Assembly (NCBI RefSeq): GCF_902806685.2 | Contig: NC_048557.2 | Span: 806,001-870,000, forward strand | Direction: 5' to 3' | Length of the DNA: 64,000 nucleotides | From: Maniola hyperantus | Lineage: Eukaryota > Arthropoda > Insecta > Lepidoptera > Nymphalidae | Shown here: in pieces, positions 1 to 12,100 of the stretch | How the letters are laid out: each line of letters begins with the position of its first letter | Position numbering within the stretch: the stretch's first letter is position 1 | The notes under the pieces: generated by a model | What the model was told of the DNA's origin: nothing | Databases searched by the model: none | The model's input: only the letters and a program-made list of their open reading frames with translations | Made by a program: the position numbers and the translations under genes

Positions 1-62
1 GAAGTCGCGGGCATCATCTAGTATTATATATAATTATTAATGTATCAATTTTGCCTTTTCAG

Positions 63-164
63 AGAAAGAAGAGAGTGGAGAACGGCAAGAAAACGGGGCT
101 AGACCCTTTCTCCGACAATGATGATGATGTGGAAAGGGTGGCCAGGAAGTTTGAACAGAAATAT
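63..164 (+). CDS. UBN1: Ubinuclein exon A (start of Hpc2-related domain)
   Basis: The acceptor is a TTTTCAG ending at 62 and the donor is ATAT|GTAAGT at 165. The exon has 34 codons in phase 0 at both ends. It encodes a basic stretch, then LDPFSDNDDDVERVARKFEQKY. The ARKFE..Y ending is the usual entry into the Hpc2-related domain that contacts HIRA. The reading frame is open upstream of the acceptor only by chance. Earlier exons lie outside the window. Confidence 0.85.
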
Positions 165-3100
165 GTAAGTCACTTATGGAGTAGTGTCTTATCTTTTATC
201 TCTTCTTTTTTTTTTAAATGCATATTATTAGCAGTATTAATCATGACTGATATTCCTTATTCCCCTCTAACTAAGTGTAAATCTTGCTAGGAGTAATTTT
301 TTTTTTTTTAAAGAATATTAGCCATATTAAATGACTAATGTTCCCCTTTCCTCTCCAATTAAGCGTCAGGCTTGTGCTAGGAGTAGGTACGACAATAGTG
401 CAACGGGCGGGATTTGAACCGTCGACCTTTCGGTTTTCAGTCCACTCCTATACCGGTTGAGCTATTGAGGCTCTAAAGGTAATTAGGTATACTAACTATA
501 GATTTAGATTTTTCAATTATTGCACCTTGTTTTTTTTTTATTTTGTGTTTTCACTATTTTGGTGAGTTGTTTTTAGCTATTTTTTCTATCATATAACTAT
601 ATGATTAACTAGCTTATGCTCGCAGCTTCGTCCGCGTAGACTACACATATTTCAAACCCCTATTTCACCCCCTTAGGGGTTGGATTATCCAAAATCCTTT
701 CTTAGTGGATGCCTACGTCATAATAGCTATCTGCATGCCAAATTTCAGCCCGATCATTAGTTTGAGCTGTGCGTTGATAGATCGTCAGTCAGTCACCTTT
801 TCCTTTTATATATTTAGAAAATTATTTTCATTGTTTTCAGGGTGGCCAAAGTACATACGGCAGAAAAGGCAGATCCAAATATGAAGAGTTTGCAGACATT
901 GGTGCCGGTTACGATGAAAACGACTCATTCATTGACAACACCCATGGTGTAAGTTGTATTTATGTAGCTTACTCCTAGCTGTGATAGCCTAGTGGTTAGG
1001 ACGTTCGCTTTCTAATGAAAGTCGCTGTGACGCAGTGTCCGCAATTTCATGCGCATGCACACAGCAATGGGTCGTAGTCCAAGTGTCATAATTTCCTACA
1101 TCCAAAACAGGACGGTGGAAGTCTGACTGAGATAAAGCTCCTAACAAAACACTTCTACTTGATGTTTGGCGGCTGTGCAGCTCTCTTCAGACCCTGTATC
1201 TATTGTGATCGCCCCTGTTTTACAGTTCTTGTCCAATACTGGAACAGCAGCAGCTTCTTGGATGAGATGGTTTTCGCCTCGTCCGGATATGAAAATGAAA
1301 ATGAAAATGAAAATCTTTTTTATTCGTATAAACTTTTACAAGTGCTTACGAATAGTCGGATGCATCTACCACTGGTTCGGAATGCCTTTCCTGCCGAGAA
1401 GAACCAGCAAGAAACTCGGCGGTTGCTCTTTTCAAATATTTGATATAGGTACAAGATTATGCCATGTATAAAATAGTATTTGCATTATTTTTAGTCTTGT
1501 GCGTCGCCGGAACGAGCTGCAGGTCAAATCCACGCTCTTTTATCATTTAGATAATCTTCAATTGTGTAATATGCTTTTTTCAGGAGCATATTTTTAATAG
1601 ATTTTTTAAACTTGTGCAAAGGTAAGTCCAAAATAGTTTGCGGGATTTTATTATAAAAGGTAATACCAATACCCACAAATGACTTTTGGACTTTCCTGAG
1701 GCGGAAGGCAGGAGCTGCAAGTTTGTCTCTGTTTCTAGTTAGCCTATTGTGTAGATCACCAATTTTCTTGTAACTAAGAATATTTTGTCTTACAAAAATT
1801 ATGTTATTATAAATATATTGAGAGGCTACAGTAAGGATATCTATTTCCTTAAATTTCTCTCGATAGATTACGTTTATGCATTAGCTCTGGACATTGACAG
1901 ATAATGTGTAGGAGCGTTTCCGCGTTCTGTTAACAGAGCCTACACTTATCCGTATCTTGGAGCCTGAGGTTGTACACATGTCTGTTCAATCCACAATGTC
2001 CTGCTTTATACTACTTTTGCATAACTGACGACACAGTGGTCGGTATTAGTGCTGTCTCGCACAGGGTTGTCTCTGGCCTGCTGTACTAGTACGTCCAGCT
2101 CTTCCACAATGCCCTTTAATGCCCGCTCTAGAGTGCACAAATTGTTCCTACTTAGGGCTAGTACTTCCGAGGCAGCCTTATTGTTGAAGGCTCTGACCTA
2201 CACTAAATATGACTACAGCAAAATACTGAATATGTACTCTATTTTCCAGTATGATGAGATGATCCCACCGGAGTGTGACACACTGTACGGTGGATTCTAC
2301 ATAAACTGTGGCTCCCTGGAGTTCAAGACTGTGTCTGAGAACCAGACTGTGTCCGACGGTGAACCCAACAGAAGGAATAAGGTATGCCTTACCATATCCC
2401 TACTATAAATCAATCTTATAAATTCCACAAATTGACAGTCAAAAAATGTACAATGGTACTCAATTTGATTGATTGATTTGCCATAAATTCATCATCATCA
2501 TGATTTTCATGTACAAAAACCTACATCATTTGCTTACCTTTTTGTAATAAAAGATAACACAAGTGGGTAGATAAAAAACGATAATTGTTTAACTGTCATG
2601 TTTTGCTACTTAGCTTAATAAACGTGTTCTTATGATTAATTATCGTATTATTTAACATAATAATGATCAACCCATCGCCGGCTCACTACAGAGCACGGGT
2701 CTCAGAGTGAGAAGGGTTTTGGCCATAGTCTACCACGCTGGCCATGTGCGGATTGGTAGACTTCAATTTCAATTTATTGCAATTCCGTAAACTTCACAAA
2801 GGATGTCACACAGCTTTAAGAACATTATGGAGAACTGTCAGGCATGCAAGTTTCCTCGCGATGTTTTCATTCACCGTTAAAGCAAGTGATATTAAAAATA
2901 AATAATAATCTGTTTTAGAATATACAGGTAAAGCCCTTTCATAATATGATACCCCACTTGGCATAGTTATCTTACTTAGAAAATTGAAAATACTATTTAT
3001 TTGTTCATGGACACATTTTAATTTTTTTTTGTGATTTAACCACAAATTCACGTTTTTTGGATTTATTCCTTTACTTGTACTATAAGACCTACCTACCTGC

Positions 3101-6100
3101 CGAATTTCATGATTCTAGGTCAACGGCAAGTACCCCATACCTTTGACAGGTCTTAATAGATAAGATAATAGATAGAGATAAGGGTTCTTTTAATTTCTCT
3201 AGGGGTACAGAACCATGAAAATGATGTGACAAACACACAGTCCAACAACAAAGTTAATCTTTAATAACAGATTTATTTTTCAACAGAGACAAATATCATC
3301 GAGCAGCAGCGAAGAGGAGTCATCAGACAGTTCGTCAGAGTCTGATAGCCAAGAAGCAAAGGATCCTAAAGCCATCACCAATGGAGAGCTAGACTTGCAC
3401 AAGACTGAACACAGAAAGAAGGTACTGCTATTGGGTACTAACCCATATCACATTAAAAATATGGGTTGTATGCCATTGATGCTCTATCAGTTATTTTAGC
3501 ATTGTACTTAACTATTGTGTGATTTGGTGCCAACCAGCCTACTGGGGCCGATTCTCTTGTACACAATCTCTAAACTAAACTAAAATGGCACGTCTTAATC
3601 TATTGCTATCCCTTTCATTATGTTGCTTGCGGAAAAGGATAGGATAGCACTAGATTTAGTTTAGTTTAGAGATTGTGTACAAGAGAATCGGCCCCACTGA
3701 TTCGCTAACTCAGTGTCTAACGCTGAATTATAGCCACCAAGCTCATTCAACATTTACTCGAAATTTATTTCCATTGAAACTTTTCTGCAAAAATATATTT
3801 TACTAGCTTATGCCCGCGACTTCGTCCGCGCGGACTACACAAATTTCAAACCCCTATTTCACCCCCTTAGGGGTTGAATTTCCAAAAATCCTTTCTTAGC
3901 GGATGCCTACGTCATAATAGCTATCTGCATGCCAAATTTCAGCCCGATCCGTACAGTAGTTTCAGCTGTGCGTTGATAGATCAGTCAGTCAGTCAGTCAC
4001 CTTTTCTTTTTATATATACAGACTAGCTTATGCTCGCGACTTCGTCCGCGTGGACTACAAAATTTCAAAACCCTATTTCACCCCCTTAGGAGTTGAATTT
4101 TCAAAAATCCTTTCTTAGCGGATGCCTACGTCATAATAGCTATCTGCATGCCAAATTTCAGCCCGATCCGTCCAGTAGTTTGAGCTGTGCGTTGATAGAT
4201 CAGTCAGTCAGTCAGTCAGTCAGTCAGTCAGTCAGTCACCTTCTCCTTTTATATATATAGATTATCACTCAACAGCAATGTAGAACCAACCAATCTCAAA
4301 TGAGCTTCTTGGCTATCACTCTGTATTAGACACTGAGTTAGCGAATCACTCCACAGGGACACGGTTACCGTTACTAAATAATAACGTTTAAAAACTACAA
4401 AAAAATAGCTCTTCAATAGGCTACTTGACAATTTTTTTAAGTTGGTCTTAAATGGTTAATATTTGTCCTATTATATCAAAAAAATTAACACTATATTTTT
4501 TTGTGTTAATTTTTAGTTAAGTGTTAATTTTTTTGATTTAATAGGACAAATATTAACCATTTAAGACCAACTTAAAAAAATTGTCAAGTAGCCTATTCTT
4601 TTAGATTTTTTTTTTAAACGGACTGCCAAAACCACTACAAAGAAAAAAATACCTTTTGTTTCTACACGTGTAGTTATGTATGTTGAAGTCGGGCGAACTT
4701 CACGCTGTGATTTCTAGTTTCTTTTATGCTCGCCCGACTTCAACATACACACCTACACGTGTAGAAACAAAAGGTATTTTTTACTTTGTAGCGGTTTTGG
4801 AAGTCGGTTTTTTAATCTTTTTTTATTTTAAGCTTTTACACTAGTAATTAGTAGTCATCGCTTAAAAATAGTAGCTGTATACCGATATAGTTTAACGTTA
4901 TATTCTTTCGTTCTTAACGGTAAACGCGCATCGAGCGAAGATGCCAATTTGTACACGGCATCGTTAGATACATGGTGTATAATTATCGGTATTTCCCACT
5001 TAATACAGTAACTGGTACAGTATACAGGAATATATAATAATGGTATCCAGGTAACGTTAATGGATTATGGTATCGTTATTTTATTCTTGCTTATTAACAT
5101 GACGGTACGTTGGTAACGCTATAAAAAATACCGGTAATTCGATCCCTGGTGTCAACTAATCAACACCATCTAATTTAGGTGTCAGTTTTTTTTAAACTAA
5201 CCTATTTCAAATATCCTGTAACAGTTTTTAGTTTTTGAAGTGAGAGGTATATTTTTTCTGGGGAACGGAATTAACTGGTCTGGTTTACATAAAGTTTTGG
5301 ATCCACATCGTTTATTTATTTTGTAACATTACTTAATAACGTGAAACTTCAATGGTGAAACTTCTGATAATATGGTAACGGTTACTAGATATCTTAATAA
5401 AATAATGGGGCCGATTATCTTGTTCACTATCTCTAAACTAAATTAACAGGTCTAAATCTAGTGCTATCCTTTTCCGCAAGCAACATAATGAAAGGGATAG
5501 CAATAGATTTAGACGTGCCATATTAGTTAAGTTTACGGATTGTGTACAACCGAATGAGCCTCAATGTTACAAGTTTTAAAAGTTCGAACACTTACGATAT
5601 TATAACCATTGGTTTCAATACTTGTATATAAATGTACATATTTCAGGGTATCTATTTATAAGAAGGTATACCCAAGTATTTTTTGTTGGGAAGGATATTA
5701 ATTAACTAATTTACATAAAGTTGTGGATACACATTACAGTCATAAAAATATAATATTGAGTATTCTGTAACGTAACTTGTTAACGGTATATTCCGAATAT
5801 CGTAACGGTTATTAAGTATCGTTATAAAATATCGTTGCAAAAGTATGTTTTACGATATTACCCTTATATGAAACCACTTGTGTGGACACATATTATTTAC
5901 ATTTAATATATTCCTGTTTTTATATATCTGAAAAACCAAAAGCAAGACAAAAGTACCATCCAAAATCATAACTTGCAGATCGGTCGAAAATATGAATATG
6001 GAAGATTTTAAAAGAAGCGCGGACACAATAACGACTTTGTATAAAAGAGAAACATAAAACAACGGTAAAGTATAGTGGGATACATTAAATAAAATATTCA

Positions 6101-9100
6101 TAAATAATAACATGTACATACTAACCACTTTATTCATAAAAAATTAAGACATTATAAACCTCGTATAAAGGTTAAATATGTTTTTTTAATCTAATTTATT
6201 TATATAGGGGTTTGCTCACAAAGTGAACATGTCACCCCTATAGAGTACAAACTGGATACATAAAAGTCTTACATTCTACGTCTAAGCCCTCTTAATACTA
6301 ATTTTTACAGCATCCTTGCCTTCCCGGATGGTGGGAAGGCAAGGATGCTGTGTTAAATATGTTCTTATAGACGAAATTAATAATTTGTAATTTGTCGAGA
6401 AGTTACTTGGCAAGTTGGTTATTTGTCAAAAATTGTATGATTTTTTTGGCAAAGAACAACGTCAGATAATGAAATCAATCTATAAATATAGATTGATTTA
6501 TTGATTTCGGCTGTGATTTGTAAATGACATTATATCATAAAATCTATTGGAGGTTTTGAAATGTTTTGTTTTTTTTATGAATACATGCAATAACATCATG
6601 CTAACTGGTATAAATGTCATCAATCCGGCCTCCGCTCGGCCTTTGGAAGCTCGCATGCATATGCATGAGAATATACTGGAGAAACAAAGCCATGCAGCAG
6701 CTACAATGCTAAAACGCTCTTCTGGCTACAGTTTTCCTCCAATTTTAATATGGTACCTTCAAGTCAAGATTGAATAGGCATCTAGGCAAGCGCGCTTCAT
6801 CTTAGGCTGCAGCATCACTTGCCACCAAGTCTGATTGCAGCCAAGCGCTAGTCTATAAATTAAAAAAAAAACGGTCCACCTTGCTGGAGGGCGCCACGTA
6901 CTGGTACCCGACCTCCGTATCTCCACGAGCGATACTGTTGGAGAAGAAAGGTCTAGCCTTTTTTACTCCAACAGTATCGCTCGTATCCTATGACAAGCAT
7001 AGCCTACCCACTGCCACTAAGGATAATAATCAACATCTTCACTATCTACCGATAGACGTCCACTGCTGGGACATAGGTTTCTGTTAGGGACTTCCACACG
7101 CCACGGTCTTGCGTCACCTTAATCGAGCGGCTGTGTGCGACTTGTTTGATGTTGTCAGTCCACAGGGAGGTTTTCTAACGCTGCGATTTCCGGTGCTAGG
7201 TCGTCATTCTAGCTCCCTTGGGACCCCAACGTCTATCGGTTTTTTGAACTACGTTCCACTTCAGCTTCGCAATCTGTTGACCTATGTCGGTTACTCTTGT
7301 TCTCATATGGATCTCCTCATTTCTGATTTGATCACGCAGAGAAATTCCAAGCATAGCTCTTTCAGCTTTCTTATGAGGCCCATGCGACCATGTCTCGGAT
7401 CCATGTGTCACCACTGGCAACATGCACTGGTCGAAGACTGGTCTTCAATAATCTAAATATATAAAAGGAAAAGGTGACTGACTGACTGATCGATCTATCA
7501 ACGCACAGCTCAAACCACTGGACGTATCGAGCTGAAATTTGGCAGGCAGTTAGCTATTATGACGTAGGCATCCATTAAGCAAGGATTTTTGAAAATTCAA
7601 CCCCCAGGGGGTAAAATGGGGGTTTGAAATTTATGAAGTCCACGCGAACGAAGTCGCGAGCATAAGCTAGTAGATTATAGGTTTCAACATAAATTGTCTC
7701 GCAATAATTAAACACATGCTTACGGACATACTAACCAAAAACTAACTATGATAAACGTTTGTAAAGCTAGCCGCAGCTGGATCGATGACAAATCATCACG
7801 CATGCATTGGGGTTTCACGAGTTAATGTTACTATTTCACGATAAAAATACTGCTATTCAGGGTCTTAAATACCGGTAAAATGTTCGTAACGTTACTCGAC
7901 ACAGTTACCGTTAATATTTAAATACCGGTTATCGGTTTAACGATAATTACGGTAATGGTACGTTTTACCGGTATTCTTTGCTAACGTTAAGTGCAATTTA
8001 TCGTTAATTTTAATGATATCGGTTAATTTTGTGATTTTATTCATATTTATTTGATAGTTATTTATCGGTAAAAATAACAATAACAGTATTATAAGTATAA
8101 TGTTTTAATACTGTTCTTGTTACCCAATGTCGTTAAATTTCTCTCTCATTTATTTAAAGTACCTACTCATTAAATTTTTTTTTTTTTTTATTAAATTTTT
8201 TTCATTTTTAATTTAAATTTAACATTTAAATCACATTAATATTTTTAAAATGTTCACGAAAAATTAAATACTTACTGTCCCGCAAATTGCTATTGCGCTG
8301 GAACCATGTCTCATTAACATCAAAATGACGTCATCCGAAATAAAAATATTATCATCAGCTCGTAACTTCAATCTAGTGCTGACGTCACTAAAATGGCGGC
8401 CACGCGCATTATCAATTTGCGGGAGTTATAACAGAAACATTCACTAAAAAAATTTAAAAAAAGCAGACTAATAAACACAAAATAATAAAATATAGTCTGT
8501 ACAAAATGAGAACTCACTTGCCATTTTAACTCTGTGTCAACGTCAAAAGTACCATTCATCTTTAAAATAAGGACTAAAATTGTACTTTTGACATGCCAGT
8601 TGACACATAAAGTTAAAATGGCGAATGAGTTTTCATTTTGTACGCATAATAATTTAATTTATTACAGAATATATTATCCATACTAATATTATAAATGCGA
8701 AAGTGTGTCTGTCTGTCTGCTAGCTTTTCACGGCCCAGCAGTTCAACCGATTTTGATATTTTGGCTAGTTTTTATCCTGGAAAATTCCCATGGGGTTTTT
8801 AAAAAACCCCAAATCCACGCGGACAAAGTCGCGGACATTATCTAGTTATGTATACGAAAGTCAGTGTAGTTCTGTGTAATATTTTATGGAGCTTTGCACA
8901 TTTTACTTCATATAATAATTATTTCAAAATATGTGTTTAGTTTGTGTAAAAAATTCATTATTCTTACCAAAAAAAACACCGGCCAAGTGCGAGTCAGGCT
9001 CCCACACCGAGGGTTCCGTACTACAGTCGTATTTTTTCGACATTTTGCACGATAGTTCAAAAACTATGATGCATAAAAATCTGTTTTAGAATGTACAGGT

Positions 9101-12100
9101 GAAGACCTTTCATATGATACCCCACTTGATATAGTTATCTCACTTCGAAAGTTGAAAATACTAATATTAGTTCATGACCACAATTTAATTTTTTTTGTGT
9201 CATCTAACCCTAAATTCACGGTTTTCAGATTTTTCCCCAAATGTCAGCTATAAGATCTACCTACTTGCCAAATTTTGTGATTCTAGGTCAACGGGAAGTA
9301 CCCTGTAGGTTTCTTGACAGACAGACAGACATCAAAGTGATATTATAAGGGTTCCGTTTTTCCTTTTGAGGTACGGAACCCTAAAAATAATGTAACACCA
9401 AACGTTGGTTTGTGTTGTTAAAACATCGCCCATCTCACTCTTGAGTATGTCCCGCCCGTAAATGTTGATAGGGACAGCATGCACTCACTATGGGCAGCAG
9501 TCTTAGGCTGAGATCTATAGAGCGCACTTTGACTTTGCTCAGACTTAGGATTGAGTTAAAACGAGACAGATTTATGTGAGAGATATACATCTGTCTCGTT
9601 TTAACTCTGGCTTAAGTCTAAGCAAAGTCAGAGTGCGCTCTATAGATTTCACCCTTAAAGGTAATCGTAACGTAAGGCCTCGTTAACGTTAATTTTCTAA
9701 AGTTACACTAATGCATATACAAGCAAAAAGTGTTATAAAGTCCATGCGATTCCCATGCAATTAATTAAGAATAGCTTTTAGGGTTCCGTACCCAAATGGG
9801 GGGGGTGTACATAATAGTGAAAACAACGATTCATAAAGTAGTTTGTAGGCTGTAACCGAACAAACAATTTTTGTTTCAAACACTCATACTATTATGTTGT
9901 TCTTAATTATGTACGGAACCCTAAAAGAGCGAGGCCCGACTCGCATTTGGTCGGTTTTTTTTAACCAATGCTATTTAATAAGGTTCTCCGTTATTTCCAG
10001 AAGAACAAAAACATTGAAAAGAAGAAAGCAAAGAAGGTGCGAAGAACAGATTCTTCTGCTGCCACATCGGGCAAACAGACTTCTGACGGTGAGTTGAATA
10101 AGGCTGAAGCCACACGATGCGTTTCCGGTGCGTTGCGGCGCCGCACCGCTGTGGATTTGAATCATCATCATCATGATCAACCCATCGCCGGCTCACTACA
10201 GTGCACGGATCTCCTCTCGTAAGAAGGGTTTTTGGCCATAGTCTACCACGCTGGCCATGTGCTGGTAGACTTCACACACCTTTGAGAACATTATGGAGAA
10301 CTCTCAGGCATGCAAGTTTCCTAACGATGTTTTCCTTCACCGTTAAAGCAAGTGATATTTAATTATAGTTCTTGCATTTCACGAAGGCGAGTGGCTCATG
10401 CTTGTGTGTAAGTCGTATCGGTTTAAGTACGGTACAGTAAATGTGTGCGTTTGCGAGCACTTGCTCGCGACTGATTGGTCCGACGTGCACGCACACTTAC
10501 ACAGTGCCCGTTAATACAACGTAACCACAAGTAAAGTTCACTCGCCTTCGTGAATTGCAAGATCCATAATTAAAACGCACATAACTCCGAAAAGTTAGAG
10601 GTGCGTGCCCGGGATCGAACCCCGACCTCTGATAAGAAAGCGGACATCCCAACCACTAGGCTATCACAACTTTAGCTATTTCGTAATAGTACAGATAAAT
10701 AACAAACTGAATGAAGAGATATAATAATATGAGAAAGCGGGCTTTGATTTTACTATCCCTAGGCACCCCCTATATTTTGTTTCTGAGAATTACAATAAAC
10801 TCTAAACTCGTTTTACGATCATAATAGGCTTTGTCCATTATATTGTGCCAGATGTGGCTGTGTTATAGTCAAACAGACCGGCAAGTGCTAAAAGCCATAA
10901 AAGTTAACTAATTAGATAAATATTCCAAAAGATCATAACTCAGTTACACATTCAAAACGCTAATGTAACTGTTAGTCCCTTTTGGTTTCTACACGGCAGC
11001 GTATCGGAACACTAAATCGCTTGGCGGCACGGCTTTGCCGGTAGGGTGGTAACTAGCCACGGCTGAAGCGTCCCACCAGACCAGAAATTGAGAAATTCCA
11101 AACCCCTGCCAGGAATCGAACCCGGACTCTATCAGTAAGAAGAGGATGCGAATACTCTGGGAGATTGTCCATTTTCTTAGGAGCTTTGGGCCCCCCCAAC
11201 ATATTTGTTATGTCACCATGGTTTTAATTTTATTTTGTAGACAAATAATTACCTTTTTATATTCTGCAAACGATTTCCATATATTCACCCTGGTTATAAA
11301 GAAATCTTATTTTTATGTTGCTGATATTGAGGTTATATTTAGTTAACTAAATAGATGGATGTTTACGATTCTGTTTGTGGATATTTTCAATGATAGGATG
11401 AAGGAAAAGTAATCTATATATATAAAAGGAAAAGGTGACTGACTGACTGACTGACTGATTGATCTATCAACGCACAGCTCAAACTACTGGACGGATCGGG
11501 CTGAAATTTGGCAGGCAGATAGCTATTATGACGTAGGCATCCGCTAAGAAAGGATTTTTGAAAATTCAACTCCTAAGGGGGTGAAATAGGGTTTTGAAAT
11601 TTTGTAGTCCACGCGGACGAAGTCGCGAGCATAAGCTAGTAAAACATATTTTTTTTTTTTTCCTTGTCATTATCTGCAATCAGTCGGGGGACTATAAGCA
11701 GATTTTTTGTGCTGAATTTGGTATTGGGAAACGAGGGAGCCATTGGCCACTGCTCCCACGTCCATCAGATATCGAGCACATCAGCTCGTTTCAGTCTTTT
11801 TACTCTAGGGGCAGCTAGAAGTGAGTTAGCGAGTGGGTTTGGTAAAACATATAATCGTAAAAAAATAACATTTTTTTAAAAATTAATTTATGTTTTGGCA
11901 CGACACCACAAAAGAGGGCCGGTTCACGGGCGATCTCCTTTTGTTGTGCTCAAATTAAGTACCATTGTATTATTTGTAGATAACGTACACGGGGACGCGG
12001 AGAGCGCAGACTCCCGCACTTCGCAGTCCGACTCGCTGACTTCCAAACCCGCGCCGAGCTCGGGTTCCACTTCCGACAGCTCCAGGTAAATGAAGGACAT

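Larger units (their letters stand above)
3699..4350. repeat. MITE M17 with two nested R-A copies
   Basis: The outer arms are inverted: CTGATTCGCTAACTCAGTGT at 3699 and its reverse complement near 4325-4345. Inside are two head-to-tail R-A repeats (see next entries). The same arms enclose a different insertion at 61321-61855. Confidence 0.65.

Noticed and set aside
6307..6351. miRNA precursor
   Set aside because: The stem is only 19 bp with a 7-base loop and no extended arms, shorter than animal pre-miRNAs.
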